Below, piece by piece: positions 44,131-53,766 of a stretch of 64,000 nt of DNA. The notes under the pieces were generated by a model that was not told the DNA's origin, made no database searches, and saw only the letters and a program-made list of their open reading frames with translations. The translations under genes and the position numbers were made by a program. Position 1 is the first letter of the stretch, and every line of letters starts with the position of its first letter. The stretch is from Chryseobacterium nakagawai (GTDB lineage: Bacteria; Bacteroidota; Bacteroidia; Flavobacteriales; Weeksellaceae): the NCBI RefSeq assembly GCF_900637665.1, contig NZ_LR134386.1, forward strand, positions 620,001-684,000, in the 5' to 3' direction.

Positions 44131-45624
44131 TTATTCTATCAGATTACTGTTGTCAATAAGACTTTGAGGCAGGTCCTTTTTATTTTTAATTCCCAATGAT
44201 TTCAGTTTTTGAGTCTGGATCACAAGGTTGTCGTTTCCTGTGTAAAGCTGTTTGTAAGCATCATTGTAAACATTTTTGGCAAGATCAAGATTTCGTCCTA
44301 CTTTTTCAAGGTTATCCACAAATCCTACGAATTTATCATATAACCGGGCTCCTCTTTCAGCAATTTCAAGAGCATTTTTGTTTTGATATTCACGTTTCCA
44401 AAGATCTGCAATTAGCTTTAAAGAGGTAATCAGATTGCTTGGATTTAATAGCAAGATTCTTCTATCATAGGCGTAATTCCAAAGGTTTTGGTCTGCTTGC
44501 ATAGCTGCAATATATGCCGGTTCACTAGGTATAAACATCATGACAAAATCCAAAGATTTTCCGTAATCATCATACGCTTTCTGACTAAGCTGCATAATAT
44601 GATTTTTGATGGAACCCAAATGTTGATTAAGTTTCATCATATAGACATCCTGATCGTTTTCGTCCACTAATTCCGTAAATGCAGTTAGAGAAACTTTAGA
44701 ATCAATGATGACGTTTCTTTCATCCGGGTATTTTACAACGGCATCTGGTCGCATCTTCTTGCCGGAAAATTCAGAGAATAAAGCTTTATTGTCTTCATCA
44801 CGAAGTTCATGTTCCAGAAAATATTCTCTTCCTTTTACCAATCCGGACTTTTCAAGGATGCTTTCAAGAATCATCTCACCCCAATTTCCCTGGGTTTTAC
44901 TTTCACCCTTCAGCGCTCTGGTTAATTTTTTGGCATCTTCGGAGATTTGTTGGTTCAGTTCGGCAAGTTCTTTTACTTTTTCAGCCAAAGAGAAACGTTC
45001 TTTATTTTCCTTTTCATAGGCTTCATTCACTCTGTTTTTTAAATCTGTAATCTTTTCCTGGAAGGGTTCAAGGATGTTTTTTAGATTATTCTGATTTAAA
45101 GTGGTGAATTTCTCTGTTTTTTCTTCCAATATCTTATTGGCCAGATTTTCAAATTGCAGTTTGGATTCTTCCTGTATTTTAGTGATCTCTTCTTTTTGAG
45201 TATTCAGCGATTTCTGAAGACTTTCATTTTGTGCAGAAAGCTCAGAATTTTTAGCAAAGAAATCCTGTTTTTCAGCGATAAGATTTTCAATCTGGAAATC
45301 CTGTTTTAACATTAGTTGTTTTTGATCCTGAAATTGGCTGTTCAGTGAAGAATGTTGAGCAGAAAGTCTGGCAAATTCATTTTTCAGATCGTTTAGAAGA
45401 TCCTGCTGCTGGATATTGAGTTCTTTTTCTTTATTGAGATGCTGGTTAAGTTCCTGGATCTTTGTGTTCGAGTTTTCAAGATCTGATTTGTTTTTAATAT
45501 GCAAGAAATTGAGTTCATCATAAGAGCTTCTTGAAACCGTTGAAGATTTCAAGGCAAAATATAAAATAATGGCTCCCAGGACTCCGCCCACAATACATCC
45601 AATAATTAAATAGGTCATCTCCAT
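44131..45624 (-). CDS. rmuC: DNA recombination protein RmuC
   Basis: A 497-residue RmuC-family protein, which limits inversion and recombination at short repeats and carries a nuclease-like fold. An N-terminal membrane helix (IIGCIVGGVLGAIILYFAL) anchors it, a long coiled coil follows (residues ~35-215), and the conserved core is plain: GNWGEMILESILEKSGLVKG, MRPDAVVKYPDERNVIIDSK and SLDFVMMFIPSEPAYIAAMQ. The length is normal. It is the first gene of its unit, followed by the small membrane protein gene. Confidence 0.95.
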   Translation of the reverse strand: MEMTYLIIGCIVGGVLGAIILYFALKSSTVSRSSYDELNFLHIKNKSDLENSNTKIQELNQHLNKEKELNIQQQDLLNDLKNEFARLSAQHSSLNSQFQDQKQLMLKQDFQIENLIAEKQDFFAKNSELSAQNESLQKSLNTQKEEITKIQEESKLQFENLANKILEEKTEKFTTLNQNNLKNILEPFQEKITDLKNRVNEAYEKENKERFSLAEKVKELAELNQQISEDAKKLTRALKGESKTQGNWGEMILESILEKSGLVKGREYFLEHELRDEDNKALFSEFSGKKMRPDAVVKYPDERNVIIDSKVSLTAFTELVDENDQDVYMMKLNQHLGSIKNHIMQLSQKAYDDYGKSLDFVMMFIPSEPAYIAAMQADQNLWNYAYDRRILLLNPSNLITSLKLIADLWKREYQNKNALEIAERGARLYDKFVGFVDNLEKVGRNLDLAKNVYNDAYKQLYTGNDNLVIQTQKLKSLGIKNKKDLPQSLIDNSNLIE

Positions 45625-45795
45625 TCTTCAAAATTAGGAAAAAAGGCTGGAAGTTAATACTGAATAATAAATTTCGGAAGGCGTTTTACATTACCATAAG
45701 CATTCTTTTAATCTCTGAAAAAATCTTTGCTTCCTTCCTCTGGCTTCCTTTCTTCAATCATAATCCCTATATTTATGGGAAATTTCAGAGACATT

Positions 45796-46470
45796 ATGAA
45801 TATCTTATTGGTAGAGGACGATCAGAGAATTAGCAGCTTCCTGTTGAAAGGACTTTCTGAAGCCGGCTATACGATGACGCTTGCAGATTCTGGTGAAAAG
45901 GCCAGGGAAATTCTTCATACCTATGATTTTGATATTATATTAATGGATATTATGCTTCCGGGATTGGATGGAATGCAGCTTACACAGATCATAAGGTTTA
46001 AAGGAAATTATACTCCGATTTTAGTGTTAAGTGCATTAAATAGTCCGGATGATAAGATTAAGATGTTAGATCTGGGAGCGGATGATTACTTATCCAAACC
46101 ATTTCATTTCGAAGAATTGATCTCGAGGATTAAAGCATTAACAAGAAGAAATAAATTAAGTTATCAGAAAGAAGACCAGTATCTGTCTTGTGGTAATATT
46201 AGAATTGATACTGATCTTCATAAAGTCACCCAAAATGATACGGAAATCGAATTTTCTCCTACAGAATACAAGCTTTTTACTTTTCTTATGGAGAATAAAA
46301 ACAAGGTGTTGAGCAGAACTCAGATTTTGCATAACGTCTGGGGAATTGATTTTGACAGTACAACGAATGTGGTAGATGTCTACATTTCCTACGTTCGTAA
46401 CAAGATTGATGAATCGGGACAGAAAATTATTCATACTGTAAAAGGAACAGGATATTTAATTAAAGATTAG
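45796..46470 (+). CDS. OmpR/CusR-type response regulator
   Basis: A 224-residue two-component response regulator: receiver domain (MNILLVEDDQRISSFLLKGL, phospho-acceptor Asp in IILMDIMLPGLDG, Lys in DDYLSKPFHFEEL) and an OmpR-type winged helix (LHKVTQNDTEIEFSPTEYKL, VVDVYISYVRNKI). I start it at MNILLVEDD, as upstream residues do not belong to the domain. One base separates it from the histidine kinase gene. The next operon codes for an RND metal exporter, so this pair probably plays the CusR/CzcR role. Confidence 0.95.
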   Translation: MNILLVEDDQRISSFLLKGLSEAGYTMTLADSGEKAREILHTYDFDIILMDIMLPGLDGMQLTQIIRFKGNYTPILVLSALNSPDDKIKMLDLGADDYLSKPFHFEELISRIKALTRRNKLSYQKEDQYLSCGNIRIDTDLHKVTQNDTEIEFSPTEYKLFTFLMENKNKVLSRTQILHNVWGIDFDSTTNVVDVYISYVRNKIDESGQKIIHTVKGTGYLIKD

Positions 46471-46471
46471 G

Positions 46472-47833
46472 ATGACGCTCAGGAACAGGTTTACCCTTAT
46501 TTCCAGCCTTTCGTTCGGCATTGTTTCTATCATCACATCTGCGGTGATATTTTTTGCCTATTATGACAGTACGAAGATCTTTTATTTTGAAAAACTCAGG
46601 AATACCGCTCTGATTTCAGCCATTTATTATCTTGAAAAAGACGAATTACCTAAAGACAGGCATGCCCAGATTAAACAGGAATACAAACATCTTATTCAGA
46701 ATAATCAGGTAGCTGTTTATAATCAGAATAATGAAGTCACGTTTGGGCAAAATTTGAATGATAAAAATATTAAAGCTTCTCACTTACAAGCTGCCAGAAA
46801 TAATAAGGGAACTCAGTTTATGTCTGATAATCAGTTCTACTATGGGATTTTCTATCCTGATAATCAGGGAGACTTTGTTGTTTTTGTGAAATCTCCCAAT
46901 GAGTCATTTCAATCACAGATCTGGAGGCTTTCTATCATTATGCTTTCTGTGTTGATTATTGGGCTTTTGGCTATTTATTTTTTAAGCCGTTATCTTTCAA
47001 AGGTGGTATATAAGCCTATTTCTAATGTAGTGGAGCGTATTAATCAGGTAGATTATAATAATATTTCTACTGCTATTACTTCTACCAATACCAATGATGA
47101 GATTGAAGATCTGATCAAGTCTTATAATAAATTACTGGGAAGAATTTCTGAAAATGTTCTGTTGCAGCAAAACTTTATTAACTATGTTTCTCACGAATTT
47201 AAAACTCCTTTAGCAGCAATTTCCGGAAACCTGGAAGTATTTGCTCAAAAAGACCGTACTCCCGAAGAATATAAAACGGTAGTCAAAGAATCTCTGGATA
47301 ATGTTTATGAGATTGAGAATATTCTCAATAACCTTCTCCTGATGTCCGGAATGTCCAAACTTGAATCTTCTCACAAACAAGTAAGAATAGATGAGCTTAT
47401 ATGGAAGATCTATGAAAAATTGGAATCCAAAGCAAAAGAAAAAAAATCTAATATTAAAATACAGCTGCAGGTTACAAAACCCGCTTTATTAGAATTTCCC
47501 GGAAATGAGACCCTCCTCTATTTGGCTTTATATAATATTGTAGAAAATGCCATTAAGTATTCCTACAGCCATCCTGTTGAGATCATCTTATCCGAAAAAA
47601 GCAATCAATTGAATATTGAAGTTAGAGATCAAGGAAAGGGGATTCCTGCAGATGATCTTGTAAAGATTACAGAAACATTTTACAGAGGGAAGAATGTGGA
47701 TTCAATTAAGGGGAGTGGCATTGGGTTATCATTATCAAAAAGTATTTTTGATCACCATCATATTACTATGAAAATTGATTCTATAGTAGATGTGGGTACG
47801 GATGTCCTGCTTGTATTTCCAGCTAATTTCTAA
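46472..47833 (+). CDS. Sensor histidine kinase (CusS-like)
   Basis: A 453-residue membrane histidine kinase. Two membrane helices (LISSLSFGIVSIITSAVIFF and IIMLSVLIIGLLAIYFL) flank a ~125-residue periplasmic sensor. A HAMP domain follows (SKVVYKPISNVVERINQV), then the H box VSHEFKTPLAAISGNLEV, N box (NIVENAIKYSY), and G boxes DQGKGIPADD and GSGIGLSLSKSI. It is translated right after the response regulator and faces the RND exporter operon, so a metal (Cu, Ag, Zn) or envelope-stress input is likely. Confidence 0.94.
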   Translation: MTLRNRFTLISSLSFGIVSIITSAVIFFAYYDSTKIFYFEKLRNTALISAIYYLEKDELPKDRHAQIKQEYKHLIQNNQVAVYNQNNEVTFGQNLNDKNIKASHLQAARNNKGTQFMSDNQFYYGIFYPDNQGDFVVFVKSPNESFQSQIWRLSIIMLSVLIIGLLAIYFLSRYLSKVVYKPISNVVERINQVDYNNISTAITSTNTNDEIEDLIKSYNKLLGRISENVLLQQNFINYVSHEFKTPLAAISGNLEVFAQKDRTPEEYKTVVKESLDNVYEIENILNNLLLMSGMSKLESSHKQVRIDELIWKIYEKLESKAKEKKSNIKIQLQVTKPALLEFPGNETLLYLALYNIVENAIKYSYSHPVEIILSEKSNQLNIEVRDQGKGIPADDLVKITETFYRGKNVDSIKGSGIGLSLSKSIFDHHHITMKIDSIVDVGTDVLLVFPANF

Positions 47834-47846
47834 AATTATAAAGGTT

Positions 47847-48011
47847 TTGGCTAAAGCCAATCGAATCCTTATTTAGATGTAAACCTATTAAAGTCCGTTT
47901 CTTTTGATGGTAATCTCCTACAGATTCCACGAATTTTCACAGAGGGTTATGGATGAATTTTTAAGGGAATATAAATCGTGTCATTTGTGAATGCATTCAT
48001 GTAAATCGTGT
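47847..48011. repeat. Intergenic repeats and palindrome upstream of the RND operon
   Basis: In the 335-bp gap before the exporter operon: a TTGGCT-AA-AGCCAA hairpin (47847-47860), a direct repeat TAAATCGTGT (47972-47981 and 48002-48011) spaced 30 bp start to start, and between its copies the palindrome TGAATGCATTCA (47988-47999). They could be response-regulator sites or debris of an intergenic repeat. Confidence 0.45.
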
Positions 48012-48140
48012 TTAGAAATCTCCTTAATCTATATGATCTATGAGTGTTTTAAAATGAATCTCTACCTGTTCTAATCAAACTCTAATGTTGGGCTAATTGA
48101 ATTTTAATTTCATTCGAAATTAGCTCTAATATTAGGAGAA

Positions 48141-48148
48141 TAGCTTTG
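48141..48148 (+). promoter_or_regulatory. -7 element TAGCTTTG of the RND efflux operon
   Basis: Matches TAnnTTTG and lies 20 bp before the TTG start of the outer-membrane factor gene. No -33 TTG is seen, as is common in activator-dependent promoters. Confidence 0.55.
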
Positions 48149-48168
48149 TGGTCTTAAAATAAGAGACC

Positions 48169-49443
48169 TTGAAGAAGATTTTTTTTACACTATTTTATAT
48201 TCATTGTTTCAGTTTCTTTTCAGCACAGATTTCAGATACCCTGAAGATCAGCAGAAAGGAAGCTGAAACCATTTTTCTGACCAATAACCTAGATCTTATT
48301 GCTCAGAAATTAGAGATTTCTCAGGCTGAAGCCAGAGCGCTTCAGGCCAAATACTGGCCCAATCCTAAATTAAGTATCAGTGAAGTAAACCTTTGGAGAA
48401 CCTATGATATTGAAGAACAGCCTGCCCTGATCGGAAACTGGGGAAAGAACACTCAGATTTCTGCTGAAATAGAGCAGGTGATTCAGACCGCAGGGAAAAG
48501 GCGGAAAAATATCGAACTGCAAAAAATAGAAGTAGAAGGTGAAAAATATGAATTACAGGAAGTATTGCGGGAGCTCAAAAAGACGCTAAGGAATTCGATT
48601 ACTGAAATTCAATACAATCAGGAACAGCAGAAGATTTATCAAGGGCAAATTGCTTCTATCGAAAAATTAACAAGATCCTATAACAATCAATTAACCTTGG
48701 GGAATATCAGTAAGGCTGAATATATCCGTTTGAAGGCTCAGGAAATTGAATTCAAGAAAAAGCTGGTTTCATTGAAGCAGGAAATAGAAGACCAACAGGC
48801 TGAACTAAAGGCTTTGCTGATGATCCCATCTCACTCTTATCTCGTTATTTCAGATTCATTTGCAATGCCGGAAAAACAGCTTTCAGAAATTGAACTGACA
48901 CAATGGATGGAAAAAGCAAAAGAAAACCGTCCGGATATCCTGATCGCTAAAAATAAGGAGAAGCACGCTGCCAAGAATCTTGAAATACAAAATGCGATGA
49001 AAACTCCTGATGTAGCTGTTTCAATAGGCTATGACCGCGGAGGTAACATCATGAAAGATTTTATTGGATTAGGAGTTTCGGTTGACCTTCCCATCTTCGA
49101 CAGAAATAAAGGAAATATTCAGGAAGCCAGGCTTGAAATCGAGAAAAGTAAAAATGAAACCCGTAAAAATCAGCTAAAATCAGAGAATGAAATTGTCTCT
49201 GTTTTCAGAAACTATATCCTTACTCAGCAAGTTTCCGAAGAAATTGATGATACCTACGAATCTACACTGGATGGTTTATTGGTAAGTCATGAAAAAAACT
49301 TTAGGCTTAGAAATATCAGTATGCTGGAGTATATGGATTTTCTGGATACCTACATTGGTAATAAAATGATTATTCTGGATACTAAAAAAGAACTTAACCA
49401 ATACTTTGAAAACCTGCAATACGTTGTAGGACAGGATTTATAA
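48169..49443 (+). CDS. TolC/CusC-like outer-membrane efflux protein
   Basis: A 424-residue outer-membrane factor beginning at TTG (MKKIFFTLFYIHCFSFFSAQ signal). It has the two-fold repeated coiled-coil structure of TolC proteins: LTNNLDLIAQKLEISQAEAR with PNPKLSISEVN in the first half, and WMEKAKENRPDILIAKNKEK with GVSVDLPIFDRNKGNIQEAR in the second. It forms the outer-membrane channel of the exporter encoded with the next two genes. Here the channel is a separate protein, whereas the exporter at the left end of the window has it fused to the pump. Confidence 0.93.
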   Translation: MKKIFFTLFYIHCFSFFSAQISDTLKISRKEAETIFLTNNLDLIAQKLEISQAEARALQAKYWPNPKLSISEVNLWRTYDIEEQPALIGNWGKNTQISAEIEQVIQTAGKRRKNIELQKIEVEGEKYELQEVLRELKKTLRNSITEIQYNQEQQKIYQGQIASIEKLTRSYNNQLTLGNISKAEYIRLKAQEIEFKKKLVSLKQEIEDQQAELKALLMIPSHSYLVISDSFAMPEKQLSEIELTQWMEKAKENRPDILIAKNKEKHAAKNLEIQNAMKTPDVAVSIGYDRGGNIMKDFIGLGVSVDLPIFDRNKGNIQEARLEIEKSKNETRKNQLKSENEIVSVFRNYILTQQVSEEIDDTYESTLDGLLVSHEKNFRLRNISMLEYMDFLDTYIGNKMIILDTKKELNQYFENLQYVVGQDL

Positions 49444-49485
49444 ATGAACATTCAGCATGGCCTTAAAATATATGAACATCTACTT

Positions 49486-50601
49486 ATGAAAATGAACACT
49501 ACTAAATATATCGCAGTAATTTATCTGTCCGCTATGGTAACACTTACGGGGTGTAAAGATCAGAAGCAGGGCAACGAAGTTGAAAAAGGATATTGTATCA
49601 GCAAAGAACTTAAAAAAGATATTAAACTGGCTAAGGCAGAAATGCTTCCTATTGAAGAAAGCATTACCCTTACCGGAGAAGTGGAGAGCAATTCTGATAA
49701 AACAGTTCCCTTTGTGAGCCTTGTGGACGGAGTAGTTACCGATACGTATTTTTCTCTTGGAGATTATGTAAAAAAAGGACAGATTCTGGCGACTGTAAAA
49801 AGTACGGCTGTTAATGAAATGCAGGATGATACTCAAACATTGCAGGCTCAGCTTGCCGTAGCTAAGAGAAAACTGTCTTCTGTAGAAGCGATGTATAAAG
49901 ATGATATTGCCTCTCAGAAAGATCTTCAGGAAGCAAGAGCAGAGGTAACAATTTTGCAGTCCAATATTTCTAAAACCCAAAAGAATATGCAATTGTATTC
50001 TGCGGGAGGAAGCAATCTTCAGATCAAAGCTCCTGCGGATGGTTATGTCATCAACAAGAATATTTCTAAAGGGATGCCTGTTACTGCAGGTGGTGACCAG
50101 CTTTTTACCATTTCCAATCTGGATAAGGTCTGGGTTATGGCGAATGTGTATGCTACCAATATGAGACATGTTTATGTAGATCAGCCGGTAGTAGTAAAGA
50201 CTTTAGCGTATCCGAATGATAGTTTTTCAGGGAAGATCAATAATATCTCTCAGGTTTTTAATGAAAATGAAAGAGTACTGAAAGCGAAGATCATTATGGA
50301 TAATAACGGGATGAAACTAAGACCGGGAATGTCTGCAGATGTTGTATTGCCGATTAATTCCCAAAATAAAAGTGCTTTGGCTATTCCTGCGAAGGCTTTG
50401 ATCTTCGATAATAATCAAAGCTATGTAGTAGTATATAAAAAAGACTGTGAGTTGGAAATAAGACCGGTAACTGAGATCGCTTCAAACAGTCAATATATCT
50501 ATGTGGAAGGAAATCTGAAACAGGGAGAAAATGTAATTGCTTCCAATGGTTTGCTGATTTATGAGAACCTGAAAAACCAATTAAATAATTCTAAGAAGTA
50601 A
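49486..50601 (+). CDS. RND efflux periplasmic adaptor lipoprotein
   Basis: A 371-residue CusB/CzcB-type adaptor. The start chosen gives a lipoprotein signal (MKMNTTKYIAVIYLSAMVTL, acylated at the Cys of TGCKD); an ATG directly after the preceding stop codon would add 14 residues. The lipoyl halves GVVTDTYFSLGDYVKKGQIL and APADGYVINKNISKGMPVTA surround a short helical hairpin, followed by barrel domains (KLRPGMSADVVLPINSQNKS). Its stop codon overlaps the start of the pump gene (TAATG). Confidence 0.93.
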   Translation: MKMNTTKYIAVIYLSAMVTLTGCKDQKQGNEVEKGYCISKELKKDIKLAKAEMLPIEESITLTGEVESNSDKTVPFVSLVDGVVTDTYFSLGDYVKKGQILATVKSTAVNEMQDDTQTLQAQLAVAKRKLSSVEAMYKDDIASQKDLQEARAEVTILQSNISKTQKNMQLYSAGGSNLQIKAPADGYVINKNISKGMPVTAGGDQLFTISNLDKVWVMANVYATNMRHVYVDQPVVVKTLAYPNDSFSGKINNISQVFNENERVLKAKIIMDNNGMKLRPGMSADVVLPINSQNKSALAIPAKALIFDNNQSYVVVYKKDCELEIRPVTEIASNSQYIYVEGNLKQGENVIASNGLLIYENLKNQLNNSKK

Positions 50602-53600
50602 TGCGAAAATTTGTACAGAATATAGTTTCCTTCTCTTTGAAAAATTCTTTGATTGTTCTTTTAGGAACTTTCATGCTGTTGCTTGGAGGAATCTATTCTT
50701 ATATACACACTCCGATTGAAGCCTTCCCAGATGTTACCAATACCAGGGTAAGAGTAATCACTCAATGGCCGGGAAGAAGTGCCGAAGAAATAGAAAAGTT
50801 TGTCACTTTGCCCATTTCCAAGGAAATGAATGCTATTCCGAATAAAACTTCGGTGAGATCTATTTCCCTGTTCGGATTATCAGTGGTAACAGTAATTTTT
50901 GATGACCATGTCAATGATTTTTATGCGCAGCAGTATGCATCTAATAAACTGGGTAATGTAAATCTTCCTGCCGGTGCAGAATATAGCATTGAGCCTCCAT
51001 CCGGAGCAACTGGTGAAATTTACCGCTATATCATTAAAAGTAAATTGCCGATTAAAGAAGTCACGGCTATTCAGGATTGGGTGGTAGAAAGAGAATTACT
51101 GGCTGTTCCCGGAGTTGCTGATGTGGTAAGCTTTGGTGGCGAAGAAAAAACATATGAAATAAAAATTAATCCTACGGAATTACATAATTACGACCTTTCC
51201 CCCCTGGATGTGTATGAAGCAGTTTCGAAGAGTAATATTAATGTAGGAGGTGATGTTGTGGCCAAAGGAGATCAGGCTTATGTGGTAAGGGGGATCGGTC
51301 TTTTAGAGAAGAAGGATGACATTGAAAATATTCAGATTGAAGTAAAAGGTTCCACTCCTATTTTGGTAAAGCATGTTGCTGAAGTTAAAGTGTCGGCAAA
51401 ACCGAGATTAGGGCAAGTAGGATACAATAAGGAAAATGATGTAGTGGAAGGCATTGTCATCATGCTTCGTGGAGAAAACCCAAGTGAGGTGATCGCAAGA
51501 CTTAAAGACAGAATAGAACAGTTAAATGGTGGAGAATTACCTGGTGATGTTCAGATCGTACCAATCATTGACCGTACAGAATTAGTAAATACAACGGTTC
51601 ATACGGTTTCCAAAAACCTGATTGAAGGAGTTATTCTGGTTTCCATTATTGTATTCATTTTCCTGTATAACTGGCGAACAACATTTATTGTAGCATCAGT
51701 AATTCCGCTGGCTTTTCTTTTTGCCATTATTATGCTGAAAATTCAAGGACTTCCAGCTAACCTTATTTCTATGGGAGCCCTGGACTTTGGACTATTACTG
51801 GAAGGAACGCTAGTCATCGTTGAACATGTATTTGTTGCCCTCGAGCTGAAGGCCAAGAAGATCGGATTAAAGAGATTTAATAAAATTTCCAAATTGGGAA
51901 TTATTAAGAAAAGTGCAGGAAGTGTGGCAAGCTATATTTTCTTTGCCTTACTAATCCTGATTGTAGCCTTGATGCCCATCTTCTCTTTCCAGAAAGTGGA
52001 AGGGAAAATGTTCTCTCCTTTAGCATTTACATTGGGATATGCCTTATTAGGATCTTTGATTTTAAGTTTGACATACGTTCCGGCAATGTGTAAGCTTTTA
52101 TTAACTAAAAATATTGAGGAAAAAGAAAACTTCATCTCAAAATTCTTTAGAGTAAACATTTACAGAATCTATGAATTCAGTATTCGTCATAAAAAAGGAT
52201 TTGTTGTCGGTTTTATCGCTTTACTTGCCATTTGTGGGTGGAGATTTTCAAACTACGGTTCGGAATTCTTACCTAAACTGAATGAAGGAGCTATTTATGT
52301 ACGTGCTACACTTCCCAATAGTGTCAACCTGGATGAATCTGTTCGTTTGACTAAAGAGATGAAGGAGATTTTGATGAAATATGATGAAGTGAAATTCGTA
52401 ATGACTCAAACCGGCCGCCCTAATGACGGGACAGACCCTACAGGATTCTTTAATATCGAATTTAATATTCAGCTGAAACCAGAAAACGAATGGAAGAAAA
52501 AAATATCCAAGGATGAACTTCTTGAAGAGATGAGAGTTTCCCTTGAAAAATATCCGGGAATCAATTTTGGATTCAGTCAGCCGATTCAGGATAATGTGGA
52601 AGAATATGTAGCCGGGGTAAAAGCACCGCTGGTGATTAAAATATTCGGGAATGATTTGTTTCAACTTGAAAATTATGCCAATCAGGTAGCCAATTCTATC
52701 AGAACGGTTCCTGGAATTTCAGATGTGAATGTATTTAAAAATATTGGACTTCCTGAATTGAGGATACAGCTTCACGATTCAAAAATGGCAAAATACGGAG
52801 TGTCTACAGCAGATGCCCAGGCGGTAATTGAAATGACCATTGGCGGACAGGCGGCTACTAAGTTCTATGAAGAAGAAAGAATGTTTGATGTGATGCTCAG
52901 ATTCGAAAAAGAATATCGTGATACGCCGGAAAAAATGGAGAATATTCTGATCCCGACACAGGATAATAAAAAAGTTCCATTGAAAGAAATAGCAACCATT
53001 GATTATCATACCGGACCTTCATTTATTTACAGAGAAGGGAACAGCAGATATATTGGTGTAGGATTTAATATTGAAGGACGAGATCTGGGAAGTACCATTA
53101 AAGAAGCTAAAGAAAAAGTAGAGAAAGAAGTCAAACTTCCGAAAAGTCATAAGATGACATGGGCCGGCGAGTTTGAAAGTAAAGAAAGAGCTGCGAAGCA
53201 ATTGGCCATGGTAGTTCCTATCTCACTTGTACTTATTTTAATGTTGCTGTATTTCAACTTTGGGAATGTAAAAGATACATTGATCTCTTCTATTACATTA
53301 GCATTTGCTTTCATTGGAGGATTTCTATCCCTGTGGTTTACAGGAACCATCTTTGGAATCTCTGCAGGAATTGGTTTCATTATTCTTTTTGGAGTAGCTA
53401 CTATTGATGGGATTGTTCTGATTGGAGTGATGAAAGAAAATCTTCAGAACAGAATGTCACTCAGAGAATCCATTGCTGAAGGAGTTAAAAGCAGGATCCG
53501 CCCGGTGGTGATGATTGCGCTGATGGGATCTATGGGACTTCTTCCGGCAGCAATGTCCAATGGAATGGGCTCTGAAATTCAAAAACCTTTGGCTATTATG

Positions 53601-53699
53601 ATTGTAGGCGGATTAATTATCTGTATGCTGCTCTCATTTACCATATTACCGATTGTGTTCTATTATGCCTATCGTAAAAAGCATAAAAAGACCCTATAG
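50601..53699 (+). CDS. CusA/CzcA-family heavy metal RND efflux pump
   Basis: A 1032-residue inner-membrane proton-driven pump of the heavy-metal RND family. Periplasmic domains begin HTPIEAFPDVTNTRVRVITQ; the family motif PGRSAEEIEKFVTLPI is present, as are the typical GDVVAKGDQAYVVRGIGL and the C-terminal membrane block ending PIVFYYAYRKKHKK. In the proton-relay helix the sequence is GALDFGLLLEGTLVIVEH; the first Asp of CzcA is kept, but the second is Glu (LEG instead of VDG). It is the last gene of the operon and a strong terminator follows. Divalent metals or Cu/Ag are possible substrates. Confidence 0.96.
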   Translation: MRKFVQNIVSFSLKNSLIVLLGTFMLLLGGIYSYIHTPIEAFPDVTNTRVRVITQWPGRSAEEIEKFVTLPISKEMNAIPNKTSVRSISLFGLSVVTVIFDDHVNDFYAQQYASNKLGNVNLPAGAEYSIEPPSGATGEIYRYIIKSKLPIKEVTAIQDWVVERELLAVPGVADVVSFGGEEKTYEIKINPTELHNYDLSPLDVYEAVSKSNINVGGDVVAKGDQAYVVRGIGLLEKKDDIENIQIEVKGSTPILVKHVAEVKVSAKPRLGQVGYNKENDVVEGIVIMLRGENPSEVIARLKDRIEQLNGGELPGDVQIVPIIDRTELVNTTVHTVSKNLIEGVILVSIIVFIFLYNWRTTFIVASVIPLAFLFAIIMLKIQGLPANLISMGALDFGLLLEGTLVIVEHVFVALELKAKKIGLKRFNKISKLGIIKKSAGSVASYIFFALLILIVALMPIFSFQKVEGKMFSPLAFTLGYALLGSLILSLTYVPAMCKLLLTKNIEEKENFISKFFRVNIYRIYEFSIRHKKGFVVGFIALLAICGWRFSNYGSEFLPKLNEGAIYVRATLPNSVNLDESVRLTKEMKEILMKYDEVKFVMTQTGRPNDGTDPTGFFNIEFNIQLKPENEWKKKISKDELLEEMRVSLEKYPGINFGFSQPIQDNVEEYVAGVKAPLVIKIFGNDLFQLENYANQVANSIRTVPGISDVNVFKNIGLPELRIQLHDSKMAKYGVSTADAQAVIEMTIGGQAATKFYEEERMFDVMLRFEKEYRDTPEKMENILIPTQDNKKVPLKEIATIDYHTGPSFIYREGNSRYIGVGFNIEGRDLGSTIKEAKEKVEKEVKLPKSHKMTWAGEFESKERAAKQLAMVVPISLVLILMLLYFNFGNVKDTLISSITLAFAFIGGFLSLWFTGTIFGISAGIGFIILFGVATIDGIVLIGVMKENLQNRMSLRESIAEGVKSRIRPVVMIALMGSMGLLPAAMSNGMGSEIQKPLAIMIVGGLIICMLLSFTILPIVFYYAYRKKHKKTL

Positions 53700-53724
53700 T
53701 TTCTTTTTATTTGTTCATTATTTG

Positions 53725-53757
53725 GCCGGGATCCGTGAGGAAGATCCCGGCCTTTTT
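53725..53757 (+). terminator. Terminator of the RND operon
   Basis: GGCCGGGATC and GATCCCGGCC form a perfect 10-bp stem followed by TTTTT. Confidence 0.93.
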
Positions 53758-53766
53758 ATTTTGAGC

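Noticed and set aside
49480-50169. Long antisense open frame of 229 codons
   Set aside because: It lies wholly within the adaptor gene of the RND operon, has a Phe/Ser/His-rich composition typical of antisense frames and no recognisable domain.
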